Below are positions 17,911 to 26,664 of a stretch of 64,000 nucleotides of DNA, piece by piece; within the stretch, counting starts at the first letter, position 1; each line of letters begins with the position of its first letter. A model generated the notes under the pieces. It ran no database searches. It had not been told where the DNA came from and worked only from the letters and a program-made list of their open reading frames with translations. This DNA comes from Pandoraea fibrosis (GTDB lineage Bacteria > Pseudomonadota > Gammaproteobacteria > Burkholderiales > Burkholderiaceae), in the NCBI RefSeq assembly GCF_000807775.2, contig NZ_CP047385.1, positions 5,394,001 through 5,458,000 of the forward strand, given 5' to 3'. The position numbers and the translations under genes are program-made.

Positions 17911-19323
17911 TTACTCGAAGTTTCGGCGGCGGACTTGCGCGGCGACCAGAGCGTACATCACGCCGGCGATTGCCGTACAGCCGCAGAAGGTCGTGATGAT
18001 GGCGTACCCCATCGCCATCGGGCCGCTGAAGAACAGATGCGAGATGGTGGCCGCGACCGTCGGTCCCAGGGCGAGGCCGAGCAGGTTCTGCACCAGAAAG
18101 AAAAGCGACGAGAGCTTGCCCATCATGCGTCCCGGCGTGATCTGCGCCATCGTGGCGCCGGCAGACGACGGAATCGGGCTGGCAAAGAACGTGTGGCAAA
18201 CGTACAGCACGACGGCCAGCACATGGTTATCCGTAAAGGCGAGGAAGAGCGTGGCGAGGCAGGAGAGGAACGTCGAGACCATCGCCACTTCGAGCGGCGC
18301 CGCACGGCGCCCACGGCGCGACAACCTATCCATGACGGCACCGAGCAACACCAGCCCCGCAGGCACCGACACCATCATCAGCGGCCCCAGCATGCGGCCG
18401 ATACTCGGCAGCGGCAATTGCCAGGCGCGCGCGATCACCGTCGGCAACCAGGCGTTGAAGCCCGAGATCGCCATGGCGTAGAGCGTGGCCGCCGTCCACA
18501 ACGGCACATACAGACGCCACTCGCTACGAATGAAGCGCAAGGCGTCGCGATAGCCCGCCGCATCCGAGGCCTGCTGCCTGGCGGCGCGCTTGGGCTCTCG
18601 CAACGTGAGCATCAGCAGTGCGAGCGGAATCCCCAGCAGTCCGGGCACGACAATCACGAACTGCCACGGCCGGAGCGAACCGAGAATCGGCCAGTGCGCC
18701 ACGTCGCCGCTCTGCGACAGGCTAAGCAGCGTGCCGCCGACGAACAGCGAGAAGCCCACGCCGAGCATCGGCCCCATGTGGTAAATGCCGAACGCACGAC
18801 CGCGCCGGTCCGGCGGGAAGGTGTCGCGAATCATGGAATAGGCGGCCGGTTGCAGTGCGCCCTCGCCGATGCCGATCCCCGTGCGTCCGAGAAAGAGCTG
18901 AATGTAGTTCGACGCGAAGCCGCACAGCACCGTCATCGACGACCAGACGAACACGGCCCAGCCGATGATGCCGCGACGGCTGAACCGGTCGGCGAGATAC
19001 CCGGCGGGAATGCTGAACGTGCTGTAGAGCACCACGAACGAGAGCCCGAGCAACAGGCTCATCTGGAAATCGCTCACGCCCAGTTCCTGTTTGAGCGGGC
19101 CGACCACGAGCGAGAGAGACGACCGGTCGATGAACGACAGCACGAAGATGGCCGTGAGCACGATCAGCATGTACCAGTCGCGCAGCCCCACGCGGCGTGT
19201 GTCGCTGCCGGAGGTCTGTGCCGCCAACGCAGCGGAGGCCACGGATGGCGCCGACGGCGTGGCGTGCGCGGGATCTAGCGGGGGCGCGTTCGCCGGGCTG
19301 GCGTCCATCGCGGATTGGGTCAT
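17911..19323 (-). CDS. MFS transporter (spinster-like/ACS-type)
   Basis: The 470-residue inner-membrane protein has about 12 hydrophobic segments. After the second helix GYLADRFSRRG is the MFS loop motif, and GRTGIGIGEGALQPAAYSMI is the helix 4-5 signature seen in spinster-like and organic-anion members. I placed the start at 19323, where GGAGG lies 7 nt upstream; an earlier in-frame start would run through the promoter. It sits between the porin and the dioxygenase and is read from its own promoter overlapping a cluster operator (19408-19447), so it is the likely importer of the cluster substrate. Confidence 0.9.
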   Translation of the reverse strand: MTQSAMDASPANAPPLDPAHATPSAPSVASAALAAQTSGSDTRRVGLRDWYMLIVLTAIFVLSFIDRSSLSLVVGPLKQELGVSDFQMSLLLGLSFVVLYSTFSIPAGYLADRFSRRGIIGWAVFVWSSMTVLCGFASNYIQLFLGRTGIGIGEGALQPAAYSMIRDTFPPDRRGRAFGIYHMGPMLGVGFSLFVGGTLLSLSQSGDVAHWPILGSLRPWQFVIVVPGLLGIPLALLMLTLREPKRAARQQASDAAGYRDALRFIRSEWRLYVPLWTAATLYAMAISGFNAWLPTVIARAWQLPLPSIGRMLGPLMMVSVPAGLVLLGAVMDRLSRRGRRAAPLEVAMVSTFLSCLATLFLAFTDNHVLAVVLYVCHTFFASPIPSSAGATMAQITPGRMMGKLSSLFFLVQNLLGLALGPTVAATISHLFFSGPMAMGYAIITTFCGCTAIAGVMYALVAAQVRRRNFE

Positions 19324-19407
19324 GTCTGCCTCCAGTATCGTTATCGTATTGAGTGTTGCGCGCGACTTGCGGCTCGTGAACCGGTGCCTGCCCGCACTAC
19401 GACGCGG

Positions 19408-19447
19408 CATAACACGCATACTATATGTCTGTTATGACCCGTGTCAA
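19408..19447 (-). promoter_or_regulatory. Promoter and cluster operator, copy 2 (MFS transporter)
   Basis: On the minus strand TTGACA (19447-19442), a 16-nt spacer and TATAGT (19425-19420) form a good sigma-70 promoter 97 nt before the MFS start. The -10 box is inside the palindrome 19408-19436: CATAAC, 3 nt, CATACTATATG, 3 nt, GTTATG. A protein bound there would block RNA polymerase. Confidence 0.75.
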
Positions 19448-19475
19448 ACACGACGAAAAAATAGTCGAACAGGCG

Positions 19476-19535
19476 TTGACAACCCAAATGCAACCCGCCT
19501 ATTCTTCGATCAAACACGCATACAGTAATACTGAT
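19476..19535 (+). promoter_or_regulatory. Promoter and cluster operator, copy 3 (dioxygenase-RraA operon)
   Basis: TTGACA (19476-19481), an 18-nt spacer and TATTCT (19500-19505) form a promoter. The operator-like ACACGCATACAGTAATACTG begins about 8 nt downstream, over the expected start site. The right half-site is imperfect (GTAAT in place of GTATG). Confidence 0.65.
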
Positions 19536-19652
19536 TAAGCGAGATCGGCATCGCGACTTTTCGGGTGGATGCCGTCACACGGAGACACACATGAGGCAAG
19601 CAGAAGTCGTGCGTCGGCGCGAAGCGCCGGTGTCGTGCCGGGGAGCGTACTG

Positions 19653-20675
19653 ATGGCACGGATCGTTTTCGCAATGGGGTGTTCGCATGGACCGATGCTC
19701 GCGACCCCGCCCGAGATGTGGCATCTGCGCGCCGGGGCGGATCGCAAGAATGCACAGCACTGGTTCCGGGGCGAGTCGATGCCATACGACGCCCTGCTGG
19801 CCGCACGCGCCGAGGATTCGCCGTACTTCGCCGAGGCCATCGAACCCGAGGCAAAGCAGGCGCGCTTCGAGGCATGTCAGCGTGCGCTCGACACGCTCGC
19901 GGATCGGTTCGCCGCCGCGCGGCCCGATATGGTGATCCTGCTGGGCAACGATCAGCGCGAAGTCTTCAAGGAGGATCTGACGCCGTCGATCACGATCTAC
20001 GCGGGCGAACGTATCGAGAACATTCCGCTCACCGAGGCGCAAGTCGAACGGTTGCCGCCGGGGGTCGCCGTGGCGGAAGCGGGACACTGCCCGCCCCAGG
20101 GCGCGACCTATCCCGGATCGCCGGACGTGGCCGATGCACTCATCCGATCGTTGTGCGATGCGCACTTCGATGTCGCGCGTTCGGTGCGGCTGCCCGGCGG
20201 GGAGGATCGCCAGCATGGCATTCCGCATGCGTTCGGCTTTCTCTACCGGCGCATCATGCGCGACCTGCCCCCGCCCAGTGTGCCGATCTTCCTGAACGTG
20301 GGCGTGGCGCCCAATCAACCGCGCGCGGCACGGTGTCTGGCGTTCGGTCACGCCTTGCGCGCTGCCATTGAGCGGTTGCCCGGCGACCTGCGCGTGGCGG
20401 TGCTCGCCTCGGGCGGCATGACGCACTTCGTCATCGACGAAGCGCTCGACAAACGGGTGCTGAATGCTTTCGTCGCGCGTGACGAGGCGGCATTGGCCGA
20501 CATTCCCGAGTCGTACTTCAACGGCAATACGGCGGAGATCAAGAGTTGGTACCCGCTGGCCGCCGCGATGCACGACATCGACTGGCAGATGACGCTCGTC
20601 GACTACGTGCCGTGCTATCGCACCGAAGCCGGCACGGGCAACGCGATGGCGTTCGCCTACTGGGCCCCGGCGTGA
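19653..20675 (+). CDS. LigB-type (class III) extradiol ring-cleavage dioxygenase
   Basis: The 340-residue protein begins at the ATG after GGGGAG; MARIVFAMGCSHGP is the family N terminus with metal-ligand H12. HGIPHAFGF (188-196), LASGGMTHFV (catalytic-type H258) and AEIKSW (probable metal-ligand E295) follow. At the second metal-His position of LigB there is GNDQ (Q101) in place of NDH. Overall it is closest in character to the LigZ/3-O-methylgallate dioxygenase branch, which opens catechol-type rings at the meta position with Fe(II). It leads an operon with three RraA-like genes and has a paralogue at 26657. Confidence 0.85.
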   Translation: MARIVFAMGCSHGPMLATPPEMWHLRAGADRKNAQHWFRGESMPYDALLAARAEDSPYFAEAIEPEAKQARFEACQRALDTLADRFAAARPDMVILLGNDQREVFKEDLTPSITIYAGERIENIPLTEAQVERLPPGVAVAEAGHCPPQGATYPGSPDVADALIRSLCDAHFDVARSVRLPGGEDRQHGIPHAFGFLYRRIMRDLPPPSVPIFLNVGVAPNQPRAARCLAFGHALRAAIERLPGDLRVAVLASGGMTHFVIDEALDKRVLNAFVARDEAALADIPESYFNGNTAEIKSWYPLAAAMHDIDWQMTLVDYVPCYRTEAGTGNAMAFAYWAPA

Positions 20676-20725
20676 CGCACGCCGCGCCGCCTCCGACCTC
20701 TCACATCACTTAGCAAGGACCCGTC

Positions 20726-21406
20726 ATGAACGCTCCTGCCAACGCCGTCTCGCGACTGCGAAAACTCGATGCCTGCGCCGTCTCGGACGCCCTCGACAAG
20801 CTCGGTCTGCCCAGCACCGTCAGTCATCTGCCACAACGCTCGGGCGCGCGACGCATCGCCGGACGTGCGATCACCGTGAAGCTCGTTGCGGCGGCCGATG
20901 CGCCACCCGTCACCGGCACGCCGCGTCATCTTGGCACCACCGCCGTGATGTTGGCGGGGGCCGACGACGTCATCGTCGTCGAGCAACGCACAGGACTCGA
21001 CGCCGGTAGTTGGGGCGGCATCCTGTCGCTCGCGGCGGTACAACGCGGCATCGCAGGCGTCGTCGCCGACGGCCCCGTGCGCGATATCGACGAGGCCCGC
21101 GACTATGACCTGCCGGTGTTCTGCCGCTCACTGACGGCGCGCACCGCTCGTGCACGCGTCGCCGAGGCCGGCACCAACATTCCCATCCACGTGGACGGCT
21201 TCCCCGTCGCGCCCGGCGACTTCGTGATTGCCGACAACAGCGCGGTGGTCTTCGTGAGCGCGGCGAACATCGGCCGTGTCCTCGACGCCGCAGAACAGAT
21301 TGCCGCGCGCGAGGCGGCGATGGCCAAGGCACTGCTCGCCGGCCACCCGGTCACCGAAGTGATGGGGGCGAATTACGAACACATGTTGCGCGACACCGCC
21401 GCCTGA
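20726..21406 (+). CDS. RraA/HMG-CHA aldolase family protein, copy 1
   Basis: The 226-residue protein belongs to the RraA-like fold that includes 4-carboxy-4-hydroxy-2-oxoadipate / 4-hydroxy-4-methyl-2-oxoglutarate aldolase (LigK, ProA, GalC). SWGGILSLAAVQRGIAGVVADGPVRD matches the glycine-rich loop followed by the Arg-Asp pair needed for metal-dependent aldol cleavage or oxaloacetate decarboxylation. In meta-cleavage pathways this enzyme performs the last step, giving pyruvate plus oxaloacetate or pyruvate. AAGGA precedes the ATG and the gene begins 50 nt after the dioxygenase. RNase E regulator RraA is an alternative, but the Arg-Asp signature and context favour aldolase. Confidence 0.82.
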   Translation: MNAPANAVSRLRKLDACAVSDALDKLGLPSTVSHLPQRSGARRIAGRAITVKLVAAADAPPVTGTPRHLGTTAVMLAGADDVIVVEQRTGLDAGSWGGILSLAAVQRGIAGVVADGPVRDIDEARDYDLPVFCRSLTARTARARVAEAGTNIPIHVDGFPVAPGDFVIADNSAVVFVSAANIGRVLDAAEQIAAREAAMAKALLAGHPVTEVMGANYEHMLRDTAA

Positions 21407-21451
21407 GCGGCGGGCAGAACACGCGCCAGACCCCTTATCAGGAGACACGTC

Positions 21452-22114
21452 ATGACTCAATCGCAAGACACCAACGTCGCCCGCGCGGCGGCACTCGACA
21501 CCGCTACGCTGAGCGACGCGCTCGATCGGCTCGGCATCGCCGGCCAATGTCATCAGGTTAAGGCGCGCGCCAGCGGCTTTCGCATGGCCGGTCGTGCCTA
21601 CACATTGCAATATGGTCCGGCCAGCACGCCGCCGGGCACCGTCGGGGACTACATCGACGACATCCCGCCGGGCACAGTGCTCGTGCTCGATAACGGCGGA
21701 CGCGAAGACTGCACCGTGTGGGGCGACATTCTCACCGAGATCGCCCATCGACGCGGCATCGCCGGCACGGTGATCGACGGCATCTGCCGCGACGTCTCGC
21801 TCGCGCTCGAACTCGGCTACCCGATCTTCAGCCGGGGCAACTGGATGCGCACCGGCAAGGATCGCGTGCAGGTCGAAGCAGTGGGCGTGCCGGTCAACAT
21901 CGGCAATGCACGCGTAAATCCCGGCGACATCCTGCGCGGCGATGCCGACGGCGTGGTCGTGATTCCGAAGGAGCACGAAGCCAATGTGCTGGATGCCGCC
22001 GAGGCCATCGACGCGGCGGAACGTCATATCCGCGAAGCGGTTCGCGGCGGCAAGCGTCTGGACGACGCCCGTAAGGATCTGGGCTATCACCAGTTGCAAA
22101 CACGCCAACGCTAA
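21452..22114 (+). CDS. RraA/HMG-CHA aldolase family protein, copy 2
   Basis: The 220-residue homologue carries VWGDILTEIAHRRGIAGTVIDGICRD with the catalytic-type Arg-Asp, then PIFSRGNWMRTGKDRVQVEAV and GDADGVVVIP, as in class II pyruvate aldolases of the LigK group. It is preceded by AGGAGA and starts 45 nt after copy 1. Sequence identity to copy 1 is clearly limited, so the two are not a recent tandem duplication. It may act on a different 4-hydroxy-2-oxoacid, or form mixed oligomers with its neighbours; neither is shown by the sequence. Confidence 0.82.
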   Translation: MTQSQDTNVARAAALDTATLSDALDRLGIAGQCHQVKARASGFRMAGRAYTLQYGPASTPPGTVGDYIDDIPPGTVLVLDNGGREDCTVWGDILTEIAHRRGIAGTVIDGICRDVSLALELGYPIFSRGNWMRTGKDRVQVEAVGVPVNIGNARVNPGDILRGDADGVVVIPKEHEANVLDAAEAIDAAERHIREAVRGGKRLDDARKDLGYHQLQTRQR

Positions 22115-22125
22115 GGAGACGACGC

Positions 22126-22836
22126 ATGGACGCCACTTCGCGCACGACGTCGCCCACGTCGCTCATGTCGCAATATCCGTTCGCCCGTCTGCCGACGATC
22201 AACCTCGACTTCGCGCGCCCGGCGCCTGCGCTCCTGGCGCGTGTCGCGGCCTTACCCGTCGCCACCCTTCACGAAGCTGCGGGCAAGATCGGCGCGCTAC
22301 CCGCCGCGATCAAACCGATGGCGCCGTCGTTTCGCGTGTGCGGACCGGCGCTGACCGTGGATGCGCCACCGGCCGACAATCTCTGGCTGCATCGCGCACT
22401 GGCGTTGGCCACCCCGGGAGACGTGCTCGTCGTTCGAGTGGCCGGGCATTACGACGCCGGCTATTGGGGGGAAGTAATGTCGACGATGGGTCGTGCGCGC
22501 AAGCTCGGCGGACTCGTGATCGACGGCTGCGTGCGCGACGGTGCGATTCTCGAGCGTTTCGGCTTTCCTGTCTTTGCGCGAGGCTTGTGCATTCGCGGCA
22601 CGGGCAAGGACTTCGATGCGCGGGGATGGATCGGCTATCCGGTGCGCTTCGAAGACATCGTGATCCAGCCCGGCGATGTGGTCGTGGGCGATGCCGACGG
22701 TGTCGTGGTGTTGCCCCAGGCGTCGCTCGACACGGTGGTGAGTGCCGCACACGAGCGCGAGGCGAAGGAAGCGGACATCATTCGCCGCCTTGAAGCGGGT
22801 GAGGCGTCGCTGGACATCTACGGCTGGAATCGTTGA
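22126..22836 (+). CDS. RraA/HMG-CHA aldolase family protein, copy 3
   Basis: The 236-residue third homologue is only 11 nt after copy 2, with AAGGAG upstream of its ATG. It shows YWGEVMSTMGRARKLGGLVIDGCVRD and GDADGVVVLP, so the Arg-Asp pair is kept, while the N-terminal 40 residues differ and a longer C terminus ends in LDIYGWNR. Its RGTGKDFDARGWIGYPV stretch parallels RTGKDRVQ of copy 2, suggesting copies 2 and 3 are the closer pair. A strong terminator follows. Confidence 0.82.
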   Translation: MDATSRTTSPTSLMSQYPFARLPTINLDFARPAPALLARVAALPVATLHEAAGKIGALPAAIKPMAPSFRVCGPALTVDAPPADNLWLHRALALATPGDVLVVRVAGHYDAGYWGEVMSTMGRARKLGGLVIDGCVRDGAILERFGFPVFARGLCIRGTGKDFDARGWIGYPVRFEDIVIQPGDVVVGDADGVVVLPQASLDTVVSAAHEREAKEADIIRRLEAGEASLDIYGWNR

Positions 22837-22928
22837 AGCAGGATTGAAGGGCGCAGGCATCGTCTGTCGGACGAATGCCGCGCCCGAGTCGGGCAGTGCT
22901 GGTCCGCTTGGGGGCGGGCCGGTTTTGC

Positions 22929-22959
22929 GAACCGCGTCGGGGGACGCGGTTCTTTTTTT
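22929..22959 (+). terminator. Intrinsic terminator of the dioxygenase-RraA operon
   Basis: A perfect 10-bp stem (22929-22938 with 22943-22952, GGGG loop) runs into T7, about 93 nt after the third RraA gene. Confidence 0.92.
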
Positions 22960-23022
22960 GCTGGGTGAGCTTTGCGTGGAACGGCCGCGCTGAACTGCCG
23001 CGTCGAGCAGGAGCGCCGGTGC

Positions 23023-23772
23023 TCAGCGCTTGGCAGCGGCTTTGGCAGCCGTATCGCGCGCGGCGAGATACTTCTCGCGCAACACGGTGAGGTTCTGCGA
23101 AACCACCTGACGAGCCGCCTCGTCGTTACGCGCACGAATCGCATTGAGCAGTTCGCGGTGACGCTTGATCACGCCTTTGGCGACTGTCTCGGTGGTGTAC
23201 GGCGTGAGCGAGCGATACAGCACATGCACGATTGCCTGCATCATCGCTTCGAGGAAGTGGTTATGCGAGGCCTGCGCCACGGCGTTGCGAAACACCATCG
23301 ACGCCTGCGTGAACTCATGCTGCGTACCCACGAGCGCCTGCGCATTCTCCAGCGCCAATTCGAGCCCTTCGATATCTTCCGGCGTAGCCGCCTGAGCAGC
23401 GAGTCCGGCGACGGCGACTTCTATCGTGAACTGGGCGTCGAAGATCTCCTCGGCCGACATGCCAACGAGCTTGAGCTGAATTGCCAACGCTTCGGAGAAG
23501 AGCGACGGATTGCCCTGGGCGATACGTGCACCGCCACCGGCGCCCGTGCGGATATCGACCACACCCAGCGCCTGCAAACGGCCCAGCGCTTCGCGAATCG
23601 GCAGTCGGCTCACGCCAAACTGCGTGGCGAGATCGTTTTCCGAGCCGAGGAAATCACCCGGAGCGAAGTGCCCGTCGAGCAATGCCTCCTTGATCTGACG
23701 TTCGACGCGCATGGCGGTCGATTCGGCGCGGCCGAGTTTCCAGACGGGTGTTTCTGCTTTTTCGCGTGGCAT
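23023..23772 (-). CDS. GntR-family transcriptional regulator (FadR/FCD subfamily)
   Basis: The 249-residue protein has an N-terminal winged helix (SENDLATQFGVSRLPIREALGRL, about residues 44-66) and a C-terminal all-helical FCD ligand domain from about residue 100. Regulators of this group usually repress catabolic genes and release DNA when a pathway acid binds. AGGAA precedes the ATG. It lies 49 nt after cobW, on the same strand, behind a promoter that carries one copy of the repeated palindrome. It is therefore the leading candidate for the protein that binds all five sites and regulates itself. Confidence 0.92.
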   Translation of the reverse strand: MPREKAETPVWKLGRAESTAMRVERQIKEALLDGHFAPGDFLGSENDLATQFGVSRLPIREALGRLQALGVVDIRTGAGGGARIAQGNPSLFSEALAIQLKLVGMSAEEIFDAQFTIEVAVAGLAAQAATPEDIEGLELALENAQALVGTQHEFTQASMVFRNAVAQASHNHFLEAMMQAIVHVLYRSLTPYTTETVAKGVIKRHRELLNAIRARNDEAARQVVSQNLTVLREKYLAARDTAAKAAAKR

Positions 23773-23821
23773 GGGATTCCTGGTCGTTTTGTCGGCAACA
23801 AGATACTACATTGCGCATCAC

Positions 23822-24916
23822 CTATGTCGGTACGCGCTGCGCTTCGGTCAGGTGCGCCAACAGGGCGTCGCGCGACACGTTGCGCATGATGAAAACGAAG
23901 CGTGAGCGTCGTTCGGAATGGGCGGCATCGGCACGCGCGGGCCATGCCGGCAGCGTCTCGGGAGGGTGCAGGCGATGTTGCACGCCATGCACCACGACCG
24001 GCCCGGCTTCGCCCTGCACATCGACCAATCCCTTCACACGCAGCAATTCGTTGCCGTGATGAAAGGCGACGGCGCCGAGCCAACTGCTCAGCACGTCCCA
24101 GTCGAGAGGCGTCTCGAGCGTGATGCAATGCGCGGCGACGTCGGTGCGGTGCGGCGCATCGTTGCCGGGCAGCAGCTTGAGCGGCGCGCAATCGGCGCAC
24201 GCCGACGCGCCGTGGGTATGACACACCGATCGATAGCGCGGCGACGGCGTATCGTGCCAGCGCAGCGTCACGTCCGCCACGGTCTCCGGCGTGTGCATCC
24301 CGAGGCCCAGCACATCCGATGGCGCGATGCGGCCGTGGTCGCACAACTGCTGCGACGCAGCCGGGTTTCGCTGCGTCAGCGTCGCACGAAGCGCGTCGAG
24401 CGCATCGGCATCGACAAGATCCGCCTTGGTAATGAGCAACCGGTCGGCAAGCAGCACCTGACGCTGGGCTTCCGGTTGCTGCGCAAGCTGGGACATCGCG
24501 TGCGCGGCGTCAACGGTAACGATGACCGCATCGAGCGTGAAGCGTTTCGAGAGCGCCGGGTCGCGCAGCAGTGCCGCCACCACCGCGCTCGGATCCGCCA
24601 GACCGCTGGTTTCGATCACCACGCGCGAGAACGGCATGATCTCGCCATCGATCGACTGCGCATGCAGCAATAGCAGCGTCTCGCTCAAGTCGTCGCGTAC
24701 CGCACAGCACACGCACCCACTCTCCAGCAACACCGTATGGGCATCGAGCGTCTCCACCAGCAAATGGTCGAGCCCCACTTCGCCGAACTCGTTGACGATC
24801 ACGGCCGTGTCGCTCATGCCTGGGTGCGCGAGCAACGCCCGCAGCAACGTGGTCTTTCCGCTGCCGAGAAAGCCCGTAAGGAGTGTGACCGGCAAGCGGG
24901 CATCGGTGGCTGACAT
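23822..24916 (-). CDS. CobW/COG0523-family GTPase, putative metallochaperone
   Basis: The 364-residue G3E GTPase starts close to its P-loop (GFLGSGKT, residues 15-22). ESGCVCC (C68, C70, C71) is the metal-binding CxCC motif that marks COG0523 metal chaperones, and ETSGLADP and LLITKADLVD are further nucleotide-binding motifs. The C-terminal CobW domain ends with a His-rich region (HHGNELLRVKG). Family members deliver zinc, iron or cobalt to enzymes. Here it may serve the many metalloenzymes of the cluster. The ATG has only a weak ribosome site; the start is set by the P-loop distance. It is the first gene of a cobW-gntR operon. Confidence 0.88.
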   Translation of the reverse strand: MSATDARLPVTLLTGFLGSGKTTLLRALLAHPGMSDTAVIVNEFGEVGLDHLLVETLDAHTVLLESGCVCCAVRDDLSETLLLLHAQSIDGEIMPFSRVVIETSGLADPSAVVAALLRDPALSKRFTLDAVIVTVDAAHAMSQLAQQPEAQRQVLLADRLLITKADLVDADALDALRATLTQRNPAASQQLCDHGRIAPSDVLGLGMHTPETVADVTLRWHDTPSPRYRSVCHTHGASACADCAPLKLLPGNDAPHRTDVAAHCITLETPLDWDVLSSWLGAVAFHHGNELLRVKGLVDVQGEAGPVVVHGVQHRLHPPETLPAWPARADAAHSERRSRFVFIMRNVSRDALLAHLTEAQRVPT

Positions 24917-25054
24917 GGTGGATTCGGAGAAGCGTGATGACGGTGAGTTGGCCAGGCAATCAGGCGTTCGGAACAGGGTCGTCGCAGCGTAGAGCACGCC
25001 CTGCCCACAAACCTTGACGCTGATCGAGCAGTGCGTGCAGTTTGATGCAATACG

Positions 25055-25086
25055 CATACAGTATGTTTATAATCACATCCAGTCAA
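25055..25086 (-). promoter_or_regulatory. Promoter and cluster operator, copy 4 (cobW-gntR)
   Basis: On the minus strand TTGACT (25086-25081), a 17-nt spacer and TACTGT (25063-25058) form a promoter whose -10 box lies in the perfect palindrome CATACAGTATG (25055-25065). It is 139 nt upstream of the cobW start. A plus-strand TATAAT at 25068-25073 may be a second promoter element. Confidence 0.7.
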
Positions 25087-25187
25087 TAGGCGCCCTCCCC
25101 TAAATACGGGGCTTTGCCGGGAATTTCCAGGCAGTAACAAGGGCACCGAAAGCCGCCAAGGGAAGGCAAACCGCACGACAAAGGGCG

Positions 25188-25219
25188 TTGACACGCCAAA
25201 TAAACACGCATACAGTATG
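25188..25219 (+). promoter_or_regulatory. Promoter and cluster operator, copy 5 (Rieske operon)
   Basis: TTGACA (25188-25193), a 17-nt spacer and TACAGT (25211-25216) form a promoter whose -10 box lies in the perfect palindrome CATACAGTATG (25209-25219), 57 nt ahead of the first Rieske oxygenase start. The surrounding AACACG matches the left flank of copies 1-3. The rest of the 24917-25275 gap between the divergent operons shows no gene. Confidence 0.75.
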
Positions 25220-25275
25220 CGCAAATGCACTATCGAAAGCGGTGCGCATCCCACAAGAAACGGACGGAGACATCC

Positions 25276-26664
25276 ATGCTCAGCGAGGCAAAGAACCAGT
25301 TGTTGACGCAGGTCGGGCCCGGCACGCCGATGGGCGATTTGCTGCGGCGTTACTGGCATCCGATCGGGGCCGAAAGCGAGTTCGACGAGATGTCGGTGCG
25401 TCCGGCGCGTTTGTTCGGGGAAGACCTCGTGCTCTACAAGGATCTGTCGGGCAACTACGGGCTGGTGGATCGTCAATGTCCGCACCGTCGCGCCGATCTG
25501 GCTTACGGTTTCGTGGAGAAGTGTGGTCTGCGCTGCAACTATCACGGCTGGCTGTACGACGAGACCGGCCAGTGCACCGAACAGCCATACGAAGACATTG
25601 CCAATCCGCAGGTACGCCTGAAGGACCGCATCAAGATCAAGTCGTATCCGGTGCAGGTCAAGGCCGGCATGATCTGGGCCTACATGGGGCCGCTACCGGC
25701 ACCGCTCGTCCCGACGTGGGAGCCCTTCACCTGGGCGAACGGCTTCCGTCAGGTGGTGATTTCGGAAGTGCCGTGCAACTGGTTCCAGTGTCAGGAGAAC
25801 TCGATCGACCCGGTGCACTTCGAATGGATGCATTCGAACTGGAGCGTCCGGTTGCGCGGCGATACCGGCCCCTACTCTCCTACGCACACCAAGCTCGGCT
25901 TCGAGGAATTCGAGTACGGCCTGATCTACAAGCGCGTTCGCGAAGACACCGACGAGAAACATCCGCTGTGGGCTGTCGGCCGTCTGGCGTTGTGGCCGAA
26001 TGTCTTCTGTCTGGGCGATCACTTCGAATGGCGGGTACCCATCGATGACGAAAACACGCTGTCGATCACATGGGCCTTCAACCGCGTGCCGCGTGAGCGC
26101 GAGCCCTACGTGCAGGAGAAAATTCCGGCGTGGTACGGCCCCGTCAAGGACGAAGCGACCGGACAGTGGATCTCCAGCCATGTGATGAATCAGGACTTCG
26201 TGGCATGGGTCGGGCAAGGACGCATTGCCGACCGCACGCAGGAGAATCTCGGCGCGAGCGACCGGGGTATCGCGATGCTCCGTCGGCACTTCTTCGATGA
26301 ACTCGATGCCATTGCACAGGGCCGCGATCCGAAGGGGCTGGTGCGCGACGCCGCGAAGAACGAATGCATCGACCTGCCGGTCGCGGCCCGCCGTCTGTTC
26401 GTGGACGGGCTGACGCGCGACGAACTGAAGGCGCACCCGATCATCGGCAAGCACCTCAAGGAATATGCGTTTCAGGCCGGTCAGCCCGAGGCCGTCAAGC
26501 GCGCCTTCCACGATGCGATGGGCATACGTGTGGACGCTCAAGGCAATGTCGTCGACGTCGACCTGACGGCGCCATCGGGCCACTCGCTCGATCCACAGGC
26601 ATCGCAGGCGTCGGGCAAGCAGACCTTCCCGATTCATCCGATCCGGGACGAACGCCATGCCTAA
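25276..26664 (+). CDS. Rieske non-haem iron oxygenase, large subunit, copy 1
   Basis: The 462-residue protein has the N terminus MLSEAKNQLLTQVGPGTPMGDLLRRYWHP typical of the phthalate 4,5-dioxygenase / LigXa / phenoxybenzoate branch. The Rieske cluster is C68-x-H70 with C87-x2-H90. The mononuclear iron site is ENSIDPVHFEWMH (D-x2-H-x4-H, about residues 177-187). Such enzymes hydroxylate rings or remove O-methyl groups using electrons from a reductase; the PDR-type reductase is five genes on. The ATG with GGAG upstream was chosen over an earlier in-frame start next to the operator. It is the first gene of the operon and overlaps the next by 8 nt. Confidence 0.92.
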   Translation: MLSEAKNQLLTQVGPGTPMGDLLRRYWHPIGAESEFDEMSVRPARLFGEDLVLYKDLSGNYGLVDRQCPHRRADLAYGFVEKCGLRCNYHGWLYDETGQCTEQPYEDIANPQVRLKDRIKIKSYPVQVKAGMIWAYMGPLPAPLVPTWEPFTWANGFRQVVISEVPCNWFQCQENSIDPVHFEWMHSNWSVRLRGDTGPYSPTHTKLGFEEFEYGLIYKRVREDTDEKHPLWAVGRLALWPNVFCLGDHFEWRVPIDDENTLSITWAFNRVPREREPYVQEKIPAWYGPVKDEATGQWISSHVMNQDFVAWVGQGRIADRTQENLGASDRGIAMLRRHFFDELDAIAQGRDPKGLVRDAAKNECIDLPVAARRLFVDGLTRDELKAHPIIGKHLKEYAFQAGQPEAVKRAFHDAMGIRVDAQGNVVDVDLTAPSGHSLDPQASQASGKQTFPIHPIRDERHA

